Part shown: one piece after another, positions 50,201 to 59,600 of the stretch
Layout: each line of letters begins with the position of its first letter
Position numbering within the stretch: position 1 is the first letter of the stretch
NCBI GenBank assembly: GCA_016217545.1
Contig: JACRHT010000016.1
Span: forward strand, 682,001 to 746,000
DNA length: 64,000 bases
Reading direction: 5' to 3'
Source: Opitutia bacterium
GTDB taxonomy: Bacteria > Verrucomicrobiota > Verrucomicrobiia > Opitutales > Opitutaceae
The notes under the pieces: model-generated
The model's database searches: none
Told to the model about the DNA's origin: nothing
Seen by the model: the letters and a program-made list of their open reading frames with translations, nothing else
Position numbers and translations under genes: made by a program

Positions 50201-51412
50201 TCAGTTCGGGGTGAGGGTAACGGAAACAGGGGCGCGCGCACGCGCGGCGGCGTTGGCGACGTAGTCTTTCCAAGCCTGGTAAGTGGTGAACTCGCCGGCC
50301 TTGGACCAACCGGCGCCGGCGAAGTAGCGGAGCGATTGGCCCGCGGCGACCTTGGCGAGCACGAGTTGGTTGCGATCGTCCTCGGCGAAGCCTTGGAACG
50401 CGTCCGAGGCGACGAGGATTGCGGTGCCGAGCGCGCCGTTGGTCTTCTGCTCGACCCATTGCGTGATCGAGCCGTCGGCCGGTGTGGGCGTCGTCGCGAT
50501 CTTCGGCTCCTGGCCTTTGTCAGCGGGCGTCTTGTTCAGGCCGATGCCGATGACGACTTCCTTCGCACCGGTGATCTGGAAGGTGCTGTCGATCTGATCG
50601 AGATTGTGCCCGGCATCGACGGTGAAGCGCTTAACCTCGGAAACCATCACGCCGTTGGCCATCCACGTGTCGTAGGTGAGCTCGAAGATCGCGCGGACCG
50701 GACCATTCGCGATGACCTTCCACGATTTGTAGTTTCGGCCAACCCAGAGCGTCTTGCCGTCCCACACGCCGAGGCCGCCGCAGCCGCGCGACGGGCCGAC
50801 GTTATACATGTCCATGCCCTCGCCCTCGTCCTTGTGGTAGTGGTCGTGGCCCTTGTTATACCAGCGGTCAACGATCGGGTAGCTCACGCGCTTGCACCAG
50901 ATGTCGAGGCCGCTGGTGACGAGCACTTCCTTGGCGGCACCGTCCGCCGGAGCGGCGAGCGCGGGGCCGTAGGTGCGGTGTCCGATCTTGTCGTTTTCCC
51001 AGGCGAAGTCGTCGAGCCGTTCGGGCACGTAGCGCGCGAAGGCTTTTGAAGGAAACACGGGCGCGACGGTCTCGGTTTTCTCGACGGTGAACGTCGCGCT
51101 CTTCTCGCCGGCGGCGAAGTCGTGCTGGAAGATCAACTCGCCGTAAGCGATCCCCTCGCCTTTCGGATCCTTGGCCTGCGGGGCGACGTTGGTGACTTGG
51201 TAAGGGAGAACGTTGCCTTGCGCGTCCTTCACCGCGATGCGCTGCAGCAACGCGCCGGGGAGGTGTTTGTTGATCTCGGACCACGGGACGGTGATCGTCT
51301 CGGACGGGCGGGCGATGTCCAACGCGTGCGTGACGGTGAGCGTGATTTTCTCAGCCGCCAGCAGCGAGCTCGACAGCAAAGCGAGCCCGACGAACAGGAG
51401 TTGGGGTTTCAT
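50201..51412 (-). CDS. Secreted DUF4861-domain protein
   Basis: 403 residues from the ATG at 51412, signal peptide MKPQLLFVGLALLSSSLLAA. The mature chain starts 'ITLTVTHALDIARPSETITVPWSEI' and carries 'YNKGHDHYHKDEGEGMDMYNVGPSRGCGGLGVWDGKTLWVGRNYKSWKV' segments, rich in His/Asp/Glu and typical of DUF4861. Function is not established from sequence; the tight gap to the GH105 gene (6 bases) and place between kduD and GH105 indicate pectin-oligomer processing, perhaps of branched rhamnogalacturonan. A palindromic repeat precedes it. Confidence 0.8.
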   Translation of the reverse strand: MKPQLLFVGLALLSSSLLAAEKITLTVTHALDIARPSETITVPWSEINKHLPGALLQRIAVKDAQGNVLPYQVTNVAPQAKDPKGEGIAYGELIFQHDFAAGEKSATFTVEKTETVAPVFPSKAFARYVPERLDDFAWENDKIGHRTYGPALAAPADGAAKEVLVTSGLDIWCKRVSYPIVDRWYNKGHDHYHKDEGEGMDMYNVGPSRGCGGLGVWDGKTLWVGRNYKSWKVIANGPVRAIFELTYDTWMANGVMVSEVKRFTVDAGHNLDQIDSTFQITGAKEVVIGIGLNKTPADKGQEPKIATTPTPADGSITQWVEQKTNGALGTAILVASDAFQGFAEDDRNQLVLAKVAAGQSLRYFAGAGWSKAGEFTTYQAWKDYVANAAARARAPVSVTLTPN

Positions 51413-51455
51413 GGAAATTTGGGAAGGAGGCGGGAACTCAGAAAACGAACCGAGG

Positions 51456-51546
51456 AACCACGAATGGACACGAATGAACACCAATGGTCGTGAGGCGGGC
51501 AGCGTTTCGCTCCCATTCGTGTCCATTCGTGTCCATTCGTGGTTTC
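51456..51546. repeat. CACGAAT palindromic intergenic element, copy 3
   Basis: Left arm 51456-51486 (AACCACGAAT, GGACACGAAT, GAACACCAAT) and right arm about 51513-51546 (ATTCGTGTCC, ATTCGTGTCC, ATTCGTGGTTTC) around a 26-base centre. It lies between the kduD stop (51556) and DUF4861 start (51412), ending 9 bases from the stop. Confidence 0.88.
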
Positions 51547-51555
51547 CACTTCGCC

Positions 51556-52323
51556 TCAGCGCGCGAGCCAGCCGCCGTCGACGGCGATCGTGTAGCCGTT
51601 GACGTAGTCGGACGCGGAGGACGCGAGGAAAACCACGGCACCCTTCAAGTCGTCGGGCGTGCCCCAGCGGCCCGCGGGGATGCGATCGAGGATGGCGGCG
51701 GAGCGCTTCTCGTCGGCGCGGAGCGGCGCGGTGTTGTCGGTCGCCATGTAGCCGGGCGCGATCGCGTTGCAGTTGATGCCCTTCGACGCGAGCTCGTTGG
51801 CGATGAGGCGCGTCAGGCCTTGCACGGCGCTCTTCGACGCGGTGTAGGACGGCACGCGGATGCCGCCTTGGAACGAGAGCATCGAGGCGATGTTGATGAT
51901 CTTGCCCGTGCCGCCGCGCGAGACGACGTCGTTGCAGAACGCCTGGCTGAGGAAGAACACGGCGTCGATGTTGATGCCCATTACGTCGTCCCAGTCCTTC
52001 TCGGAGAACTTCACGAAGTCCTCGCGGCGGATGATGCCGGCGCAGTTCACGAGGATGTCGAGCGCGGGGAACGTCTGCTTCGCGGTGGCGATGACTTGCG
52101 GGATCGACGCGCGATCGCCGAGGTTGCCGACGACGGCGACGGCTTTGCTGCCGAGCGCCTGCACCTGCTTGACGGTGTCGTCCGCGGGCAGGATGTCGAC
52201 GGCGACGATATTCGCGCCGGCTTCAGCGAGTGCGAGCGCCATGCCTTGACCGAGGCCGCGCGCGGCGCCAGTGACGACGGCGGTTTTTCCGGTGAGTTTG
52301 AAGGAGTCGAGGATGTTGCTCAT
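51556..52323 (-). CDS. kduD: 2-Dehydro-3-deoxy-D-gluconate 5-dehydrogenase
   Basis: 255 residues, classical SDR and close to KduD over the whole length: 'FKLTGKTAVVTGAARGLGQGMALALAEAGANIV', 'CAGIIRREDFVKFSEKDWDDVMGINI', 'IINIASMLSFQGGIRVPSYTASKSAVQGLTR', 'GINCNAIAPGYMATDNTAPLR'. Catalytic Ser/Tyr/Lys are in SMLSFQGG and YTASK. It reduces 2,5-diketo-3-deoxygluconate to KDG using NADH. It follows kduI with 27 bases between. Confidence 0.94.
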   Translation of the reverse strand: MSNILDSFKLTGKTAVVTGAARGLGQGMALALAEAGANIVAVDILPADDTVKQVQALGSKAVAVVGNLGDRASIPQVIATAKQTFPALDILVNCAGIIRREDFVKFSEKDWDDVMGINIDAVFFLSQAFCNDVVSRGGTGKIINIASMLSFQGGIRVPSYTASKSAVQGLTRLIANELASKGINCNAIAPGYMATDNTAPLRADEKRSAAILDRIPAGRWGTPDDLKGAVVFLASSASDYVNGYTIAVDGGWLAR

Positions 52324-52350
52324 GTGGGTGTGTGCAGGCGGGTGTGAAAA

Positions 52351-53181
52351 TCAGCGCAGCGTCGCGATCGGCGCGGGATCCATGTCGGCGAAATCCTGAT
52401 TCTCGCCGCCCATGCCCCAGATGAAGCCGTAACTGTCGGTGCCGGCGCCGCTGTGGATCGACCACGGCGGGGAGAGAACGGCTTCGTGGTCGCGGACGAC
52501 GAGGTGGCGCGTCTCGTCGGGCTTGCCCATGAAGTGCATGACGGCGGCGCTGTTGGGGATGTTGAAATACATGTAGACCTCGGAGCGGCGCGTGTGCGTG
52601 TGCGGCGGCATCGTGTTCCAGATGCTGCCGGGCTGGAGGATCGTGAAGCCCATGACGAGCTGGCAGCTCTTGATGCCGCCGGCGTGGATGACCTTGTTGA
52701 GCCGGCGATCGTTCGCAGTGGCGGCCGCGCCGAGCGCGACGGCGTTGGCTGCGTCGTAGCGCGCGAGCGTCGTCGGGTAGGCGGCGTGCGCCGGATAGCT
52801 CAGCAGGTAGAACCGCGCGGGCTTCGTGGCGTCGGCCGAGGCGAACGAAATCGCCTGCGCGCCGCGGCCGACGTAGAGCGTGTCGAGGTTGGCCATCGCG
52901 TAGCGCTGGCCGTCGACGGTGACCGTGCCGTCGCCGCCGGTGTTGATGACGCCGAGTTCGCGGCGCTCGCAGAAAAATGCGGAGCGCAACTCCGCGGCGG
53001 CGGAGAGCGGGAGTTCGGCCGCCAAAGGCATAGCGCCGCCGATCACCGTGCGGTCGGTTTCCCAATAGCGCAGCGTGAGCTTGCCGGGTTGATACAGGTC
53101 CGTGACGAGGAACGCCTCGCGCAAAGCGGAGGTCGACATCGAGCCGTAGGTGCGGACGTCAGCAGCAGGGATCAGATCCAT
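52351..53181 (-). CDS. kduI: 5-Dehydro-4-deoxy-D-glucuronate isomerase
   Basis: 276 residues, normal length. The two-cupin KduI pattern is evident: 'RYWETDRTVIGGAMPL', 'FFCERRELGVINTGGDGTVTVDGQRY', the metal site 'MPPHTHTRRSEVYMYF' (His, His, Glu) and 'PPWSIHSGAG' (His), then 'WGMGGENQDF'. It isomerises the keto-uronate released from unsaturated oligomers. First gene of the 14-kb minus-strand pectin run; a candidate IclR operator lies 68-100 bases upstream of its ATG. The leader between contains a run of 8 G (plus strand) at 53211-53218. Confidence 0.94.
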   Translation of the reverse strand: MDLIPAADVRTYGSMSTSALREAFLVTDLYQPGKLTLRYWETDRTVIGGAMPLAAELPLSAAAELRSAFFCERRELGVINTGGDGTVTVDGQRYAMANLDTLYVGRGAQAISFASADATKPARFYLLSYPAHAAYPTTLARYDAANAVALGAAATANDRRLNKVIHAGGIKSCQLVMGFTILQPGSIWNTMPPHTHTRRSEVYMYFNIPNSAAVMHFMGKPDETRHLVVRDHEAVLSPPWSIHSGAGTDSYGFIWGMGGENQDFADMDPAPIATLR

Positions 53182-53248
53182 GAGATAGCGGGGCGGAAGT
53201 TCGGACAGCAGGGGGGGGACAGCAGGGAAACAGGGAACGAGAACAAAA

Positions 53249-53281
53249 GTTCGCTAATGAACTATCGGTTCATTTATGAAT
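53249..53281. promoter_or_regulatory. Candidate IclR/KdgR-type double operator upstream of kduI
   Basis: Two dyads, GTTCGCTAATGAAC (53249-53262) and GTTCATTTATGAAT (53268-53281), centres 19 bp apart. The same arrangement with 25 of 33 bases identical is at 60078-60110 next to the iclR-family gene. Each dyad has the form TTCA-N4-TGAA (one mismatch in the first). It lies 68-100 bases before the kduI ATG. Assignment to the regulator is inference. Confidence 0.6.
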
Positions 53282-53332
53282 TTTGCCGCCTTTTGCGGCA
53301 AGCGCGAATTCCTCCAAAATCGGGAAAGAGCA

Positions 53333-53348
53333 CCCCTCATTCGAGGGG
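53333..53348 (-). terminator. Possible terminator of the receptor/pectinesterase unit
   Basis: CCCCTC (53333-53338) pairs with GAGGGG (53343-53348) around ATTC, about 45 bases after the pectinesterase stop. The T-run on the minus side is weak (GCTCTTTCC). Confidence 0.4.
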
Positions 53349-53391
53349 TTGGCGGGAGCCGCAGCGAGGCGAGCGTCGTTCTCATCGTCGA

Positions 53392-54360
53392 CTACCGGCC
53401 GCTCGCCGTCGGGTCCCAGGCATCCGCACCGCCGAGGACTGCGGCTGGCGTGTAGGAAGCCGCTTCGTCCGATGTGAGCTGGTGCGCCCAAGCCACGCGC
53501 GCGGCCGGCGCACCGCCCGGGCCGGTGCTGGCGAATTCGCCGTAGAACGTGGTCTTCTCGGCGTCGGGCTTGTTCCAGTTGTGCCAGCCCTCGGGACGCA
53601 CGTTGGCGGACATCTCGGTGTGAAGGAACACGGTCTTGGCGAAGTTGCGCCACGGACGGCCGAGGTAGGTTTTCGCGCCCTCCGCGCCAGTGACCTTGCA
53701 ATGGGAAAATACGTAGCCGTGCGCAGAGCCCTGCGGTGTCGACGCCGCGGTCAGGTAGCCGTCGCGCAGCGCGTGGATGTGGCAGCGCTCGAACCAGACC
53801 GTGGCGGCACCGAAGATGAAGTCGACGTGCCCCTCGATGTAGCAGTCCTCGAAGTAGTGGCGCCCGCGGTTGACGAGAATCGTGTCCTGCCAGCCGAGGA
53901 AGCGCACGCGGCGGAACTCGAGCCGGTCGCCGTCGGCGCGCAGCGCGAGGGCCTGGCCGACCGGACCCGCGGTGTTGGCGAGAGTGATGTTCTCCCACTG
54001 CATGCCGTCACCATCGATCTGCACCGTCGGTGTGCGGAACGTGCCGAGCGGTTTGCCGTCGGGGCCGGGCAGATTCGCATGGACGTTGAACTCGACGACC
54101 GTCTTCTCCGCGTCGTCGCCGACGATGCGCATCAGGCCGCGCTCGCGTTGCACGTAGATGCGCTCGTGGTAAGTGCCGGGCTTCACGCGAATGGTCCAGC
54201 GCGGCTGGGTCGAATCGGTGCGCATGGGCGCGGAGCTGATGGCGTCCTGCAACGACGTGTAATTGCCACTGCCGTCGAGCGCGACGACGGCGTCGGCTTT
54301 GATTTCACCTGCGTGAGCGAGCAGTGCGAGGGCCGAGAGCGCGAGAAACGAGCGGAGCAT
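53392..54360 (-). CDS. Pectinesterase, CE8 family
   Basis: 322 residues with signal peptide MLRSFLALSALALLAHA. CE8 right-handed beta-helix: 'VVALDGSGNYTSLQDAI', 'IRVKPGTYHERIYV', 'QALALRADGDRLEFRRVRFLGWQDTILV' (Gln and Asp of the site), 'CYIEGHVDFIFGAATVWFERC' (catalytic Asp in VDFIFG) and 'YLGRPWRNFAKTVFL' (Arg of LGRPW). It removes methyl groups from pectin so that GH28/PL10 can act. Its start is 1 base after the receptor stop, hence one transcription unit. Confidence 0.94.
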   Translation of the reverse strand: MLRSFLALSALALLAHAGEIKADAVVALDGSGNYTSLQDAISSAPMRTDSTQPRWTIRVKPGTYHERIYVQRERGLMRIVGDDAEKTVVEFNVHANLPGPDGKPLGTFRTPTVQIDGDGMQWENITLANTAGPVGQALALRADGDRLEFRRVRFLGWQDTILVNRGRHYFEDCYIEGHVDFIFGAATVWFERCHIHALRDGYLTAASTPQGSAHGYVFSHCKVTGAEGAKTYLGRPWRNFAKTVFLHTEMSANVRPEGWHNWNKPDAEKTTFYGEFASTGPGGAPAARVAWAHQLTSDEAASYTPAAVLGGADAWDPTASGR

Positions 54361-54361
54361 G

Positions 54362-56551
54362 TTAGAACAGGAGTCGAGTGCTGAAGGTGAGTTCGCGACC
54401 GGCGCCGAGGCGCGCGTTGCTGGCGACGAGGTCGCGGTCGAGGAGGTTGCGGATGCCCGCCTCCACTTCGAAAGTGCGCTTGGGCGTGCGCCAGGAATAG
54501 CCGCCGCTGGCGTGCAGCAGGCCGTAGCCGGGGTATTTCAAGAAGGTCCGGCGCGCATCGGCATAGTTCGCGACGTAGTTGCTGAGGTATTGTCCCGTCG
54601 CGGCGAAGAACGGTCCGCCCTTCGGGCCGGGGCGGCGGTAGCGCAGCTGGCTGTAAGCGGTGAGCGCCGGCAGGCGCGAGATGGCGCGTCCGATTTCCTG
54701 CGGCAGGTCGGGTGACGCAGTTGTGATCGCCTCCATGGCGACCACGCGCGTCGAGAAGGCAACGGCGGGATTCACCTGCCAGCGCACCTCGGCGCGGCCG
54801 CCGCGGTAGCGCTCCTCGCCCGCGGCGACGAGCTGCGGCTGCGTCTGGTTGGCGTCGAACACCGGATCGTCGTAGAGCGGGTTGCGGCGGGAAATGTGTT
54901 GGTTGTAGAGAACGAAACCGCTCGCGCTGAACTCCACGGCGCCCCGCTTCGAGCGTCCCTTCAAGCCGGCTTCGTAACCGAGCGTCGTCTCGTTGTCCTG
55001 GATGCGCCCGGTGCGCGAGTCGACGCGGGTCGACGGATCGAACGCCGTGCTGAGACTCGCGAACGCGAGCAGACGGCTGGGCTTCAGCTGCCAGTTGAGT
55101 CCGGCGTGATAGCTGACCTGCGACGCGCGGTCGCTGACGTGCGGGAAGAGCGCGGCGGGTTTGCGATCCTCGACGTGCAGCGAAACGCCGTCGTAACGCA
55201 GGCCCGTGGAAACGACGTAGCGGCCGCGCTGGAACGCCGCGCGATCGCTCAGCTCGAATGCGGTGTAGCCGGCGTATTCGGTGCGATCGTTCAGGATGCG
55301 GCTGAAGACGGCGGGATCGTAATCGGGGCGATAGTAGTCCGGCGCGTAGGGATTGAACTTCCGCACGGAGAGCGGGAGCGCGTCGCGCGCGGACGTCGGC
55401 AGCGCGCGGTCTTCGCGGCCGTATTCGCCCCACGTGTGGCTGCCGGAGGCGAGGAGCTTGTGCTCGGCGCCGAACGCGCGGAAGCGGTTGGTGAGTTCGA
55501 GCTGCAACGCGTAGGCGTGCTGCGGCTGCTCGATGTGGCGCGGCTCGCGCGTGCCTTCGAAGAGGCCGGTGTCGAGCGAGAGCACCGAGGTGGTGAAGCG
55601 GTCCTGCACGACGTCGCGCCACCACCCTTCCGCGTTGGCGCGGATGGCGAGCGTCTTGGTTGGGGCGCCATCGAACTGCACGCCGAGCACGGCGGCGCGG
55701 CGACGGATCGCAGCGTCGGGGCCGTTGGCGTTGAACTCCGCGAGCGGCAAATACGGGCCGGCGATCAGGCCGCCTTTGGGCCGATACTCGGGAATGCCCG
55801 GCGTGACGCGCGCGCGGATCTCACGGTAATCGGCGGAGACGAGCGTGCTGGCGGAGCGGCCGTGGCGCCACGTGACGGACGTGCTGACGGAAAGCGTTTC
55901 CTCACGGGTGAATTGTTCCGGGCCGGTGCGCCGCTGCCAATCGACGGCGAGGCGCTGCCAGAGTTTCTTTTTCACCAGCGGGCCGGTCGTCTCGAGCTGC
56001 GCGCGCTGGCGGTCGAGCGAGGTGAATTGGACCTCGGCGCGCTGGCGGTCCTTCGCCTGCGGGCGCGCGGTTTGCATGTCCTGGATGCCGCCCGGGGCGG
56101 CGCGGCCGAGGACGGGGACGAGCGGCCCTTGAATGACGACGGTGCGGGCGGTGTTGAGCGCGTCGTTGATGCCGAGCTGCGCAAAACCGTTGCGCATGAC
56201 CGGCGTGGGGAAGCCGCGGAGGTTGAGCCGCTCTTCGCCCGTGATGCGGTCGGCGGGCGACGGAGTGCCGACGGCGTTGAGGTCGGCGCCGAGGTCGGAC
56301 GCCATGTTCTCGTCGAGCTGCGTATCGACCGGCTTGATGAGGTCGTTGGCGAACGGCTCGTCGCGCATCTGTTCGTCGAGCGAGCCCATGCCGGTGGCGT
56401 CGTAGCCTTCGTCTTCGCTGGTCGCGGTGACGGCGAGCGGATCGAGTTTGAGGATCGGATCGACGATTGGCGCGGGCGCGGCGGTTTGCGCGACACCGAA
56501 CGGTGCGGTGAAGCTCAGAAGGACGAGAGCGAGAGCGGAGCGAGCGGACAT
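54362..56551 (-). CDS. TonB-dependent outer-membrane receptor (siderophore-receptor-like type)
   Basis: 729 residues from the ATG at 56551 (signal peptide MSARSALALVLLSFTAPFGVAQ). 'LDPLAVTATSED' is a TonB-box-like region, the plug follows ('LNLRGFPTPVMRNGF', 'VVIQGPLVPVLGRAAPGGIQDM'), and then a beta-barrel with alternating hydrophobic strands to the terminal Phe ('GRELTFSTRLLF'). The overlap with the pectinesterase unit (1 base apart) suggests uptake of pectin fragments rather than iron. An in-frame extension upstream (56686) is not preferred because it places a terminator hairpin inside the reading frame. Confidence 0.88.
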   Translation of the reverse strand: MSARSALALVLLSFTAPFGVAQTAAPAPIVDPILKLDPLAVTATSEDEGYDATGMGSLDEQMRDEPFANDLIKPVDTQLDENMASDLGADLNAVGTPSPADRITGEERLNLRGFPTPVMRNGFAQLGINDALNTARTVVIQGPLVPVLGRAAPGGIQDMQTARPQAKDRQRAEVQFTSLDRQRAQLETTGPLVKKKLWQRLAVDWQRRTGPEQFTREETLSVSTSVTWRHGRSASTLVSADYREIRARVTPGIPEYRPKGGLIAGPYLPLAEFNANGPDAAIRRRAAVLGVQFDGAPTKTLAIRANAEGWWRDVVQDRFTTSVLSLDTGLFEGTREPRHIEQPQHAYALQLELTNRFRAFGAEHKLLASGSHTWGEYGREDRALPTSARDALPLSVRKFNPYAPDYYRPDYDPAVFSRILNDRTEYAGYTAFELSDRAAFQRGRYVVSTGLRYDGVSLHVEDRKPAALFPHVSDRASQVSYHAGLNWQLKPSRLLAFASLSTAFDPSTRVDSRTGRIQDNETTLGYEAGLKGRSKRGAVEFSASGFVLYNQHISRRNPLYDDPVFDANQTQPQLVAAGEERYRGGRAEVRWQVNPAVAFSTRVVAMEAITTASPDLPQEIGRAISRLPALTAYSQLRYRRPGPKGGPFFAATGQYLSNYVANYADARRTFLKYPGYGLLHASGGYSWRTPKRTFEVEAGIRNLLDRDLVASNARLGAGRELTFSTRLLF

Positions 56552-56594
56552 CGTGCGAAAACTAGCGGGAAGCGAGGGCTCCCCAAAGAGAAAA

Positions 56595-56621
56595 GTCCGC
56601 CAGGATGTTGGCCTGGCGGAC
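56595..56621 (-). terminator. Intrinsic terminator of the frameshifted TonB receptor gene
   Basis: GTCCGCCAGG (56595-56604) pairs with CCTGGCGGAC (56612-56621), a perfect 10-bp stem with a 7-base loop; the minus strand then reads TTTTCTCTTT. It lies 67 bases past the receptor stop at 56689. Confidence 0.88.
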
Positions 56622-56688
56622 CTCCCCTGCGGCGCGAGCCCACGAAGACCCGCGCCGCACCGTGTTGGCTGATGCCAATGCGGCAATT

Positions 56689-59600
56689 TTAGAAGGTGCC
56701 CTTGATGCCGAAGGAGAAGTTCACACCGAACTCTTCCCAGCGGAAACCGCGGGCGTAGCCGGGCGTATCCGGGTTGAAACGTTCGATGACCTGCTCCTTG
56801 TTCAGGACGTTGCGGGCGGCGGCGAAGAAGGTGAAGTGCTTGTTGAGCTGGTATTCGCCGCTGAGATCGAGATTCCAGCGCGGCTGGTAGTATTCGAAGA
56901 AGCCGGTGGTGGTGCCGTATTGCGCACCGGTCTGGATCGCGGCGGCGGTGGCGGACGTGCCCTTTTGGCGACCGCGGAAGTTCATGTTCGCGTTCACCAC
57001 CCAGGGCTTCTTGGCGAAGCTGAGGCTGAAGTTGCCGGTCTTGGAGATGAAGCCGCGGAAGTCAGGCGTGTTGTCGCCCGAGAGGTGCAGGGCCGTGCCG
57101 TTGGCCTTGACCGTGAAGTAGCGACCCCAGCCCGGGAGGAACTTGAGCGGCTGGATGACGCTGAATTCCCAACCGCTGACCTTGGCGTCGCCCCCGTTGA
57201 TCGTCGTGTTGACGGACCAGCCGACGTAGCGGGGATCGATGCCGAGTTCCTGCGCGAGAGCGGCGTCGACGACGCCACCGCGCGTTTGTCCAGAAGTCGC
57301 TGAGGTTTTTCTGGAAGGCGCCCACGATCATCTGGCCGCCCTTTTCCGGATAGTATTCGAGGGACAGGTCGAAGTTGTTCGCGGTCCAGGGCTTCAAGCC
57401 GGTGTTGCGGATGGTGAGCGAACCGGCCGCGGTCGGGTCGGTGTCGTTCTCGTCGATGGTGGTCGCGGGAATGATGTTCGCGTAATCCGGGCGGCCGAAG
57501 GTCTTCGCGTAAGCGGCGCGGAGGAGGAGGTTGTCGCGGATTTCGTAGGTGAGGTGCAGGCTCGGGTAGTAACCGTCATAGCTGCGGTCGGCCCTATAGC
57601 CGCGCTCGATGAGGGTCATGCCGAGTTCCTGCATCGTCGTGGTGGTGAACGTGCCCGTGGTGACGCCGCCCGTGCCCACGACGGTGCCGCTCGGGGTCTG
57701 GGTGTTCGTGGTGGTCGTCGCGCCCGCGGGGCCGGCAGAGGCCTTGCGGACGTATTGGATGCCGGCGAGCGTCGGATTGCCGTCGACGAGCGTGCCGTCG
57801 GCATTGCGCTCGAAGAGGACTTCGAAGCCGTTCTTCAGCGCGCCCTGGCCCTTGTCGTTAGTCTTCTCGTAACGGACGCCGCCGACGAAACGGAGCTTGC
57901 CGCGCAAGAGGCGGCCATCGATCTGCGCGTAGTAGGCGGTGACGCGCTCGGACATCTTTTCCGAGTTGTTGATGCGGTTCGTCTCGTTGGTGACGGCGTT
58001 CGTGGTGAAGTAGCCGGGGTTGGAGCGATAGACTTCGGCGAGCAGGTAGGGATTGATCCACTGGATCGACTTGGAGCCGAAACCGGAATCGCTGCCCTTA
58101 TAGACGGTGTCGAGGAAAGCACCGGCGTTGTCGTCGGCCGTGTTGGAGACGCCGTCGGCGCCGACGTAGGTGTAGGACTCGGAATAGCGGCGATTGTCGC
58201 GGCCTTCCTCGCGGACTTCGCCGCCGAACTTCACGTTGACCGGAATGGTCCAGGAATCGAAGTGGCGCGCGACGTTCACGTGGCCGCTCTTCATGGTGGC
58301 CTTGCCGTCGATCGGGTCGTTCGAGGCGGTGGTGAGGCGGAAATTGTTCAGGTTGTAGGGATCGAGCACGTTGCCCGAGGCGTCCTTCGCCGTGATGTTC
58401 ATGCCGCCGGGGAAGTTGAAGCCATCGGCGCGCAGGTTGGTGACGCCGACGAGGCTCGTGCCGACGTTGGCGAAGTGCCCGCGGGCGAGCGCGCGATACC
58501 AAGTGCGCGACTGGACGCCGTTGACGCCGGCATCGACATCCCACTCCGCGTTGTTCCATTTCCAAACGATGTTGCCGGCGGAGGTGTTGCCGAGCTTGTC
58601 GCGGAAGGAGCTGCCCTGGGTGACCGAGCCGCGGCCGGACGCCGCCTGCACGAAGTCGGAGCCCCAGGAGATCGGCGTGCCGGTGTTGGTGCTCGGGGTG
58701 CCGCTGGTGCCCATGTTGAAGTTCAGGTTACGATTGCCGAAGAAGGTCTTGTAGTAGTTGTCCTGGTAGGCGACCGAGAGCGTCTGGTTCTTCGTGAGCT
58801 TCCAGTCGGCCTTGATGCCGATCGAGGCGCGATTGGTGGTCTTGGGACCGTCCTGAATCTGCCATTGCTGCATGTAGGGGTTGGACGGTGTCGCGGCCGT
58901 GAGCGTGGTGGCGGAGCCGCCGGCGGGCGTGTAGGTGCCGCCGCCCTGCTGGAAGTTCCACGTCGGCTGCCAGCGATGCTGTTCGACGTGCTGATTGGAC
59001 GAGAGTCCAGTGATGACGAGGCCGAAGCGGTCGTTGACCGGCAGCGTGTAGTCGAAATCGAAATTCGGGAGCACCTTGAACGTCTTCTTCACGCCGGGCC
59101 CGGGCGTCTTCTGGAGGATGTCCATGTTCTCCGAATTCATGTTCATGTAGACGCGGTAATTGAACTGCGCGCCTTTGCGCTCGAACGCGTTCTTCGAAAT
59201 GAAGTTCACGGCACCGCCGAGGGAGTCGGCCGGGATGTCGGGCGTCGGCAGCTTGATGATTTCCGTGCGGGAGGTGTTGTTGATCGAAACCTGCTCGAAC
59301 TCGAACACGCGATTGCTGCTGCCCGACGCGGAGGAAGTCAGGCGCATGCCGTCCCAGTAGACGTTGGAGAAATTGGAAGCGAAGCCGCGAACGGAAACCG
59401 TGCGCACGTCGGCGGCGACGTAATCGACCGAGACGCCGGGCAGGTATTTGAGGAACTCGCCGGGATTGCCCTCGTTGACCGCACCGAAAGCGTCGGCCGC
59501 CATGACGACCTTCACGTTGGGAGCGTAGCGCTGTTCGTTCGTCGCGAGCGCGTTGCCTTCGTATTCGCGGTTGGACTGCACGACGAAGGTGTCGAGCTGC

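Noticed and set aside
51513-51546. Tandem ATTCGTGTCC units considered as a CRISPR array
   Set aside because: Units of 10-11 bases without spacers, and inverted arms; no cas genes in the window.
53211-53218. Run of 8 G in the kduI leader as a phase-variable tract
   Set aside because: It is outside the coding region and part of a decayed ACAGCAGGG-type repeat; no evidence of length change.
56552-56686. N-terminal extension of the siderophore-type receptor
   Set aside because: It would include a terminator hairpin and place the signal peptide about 45 residues inside the protein.
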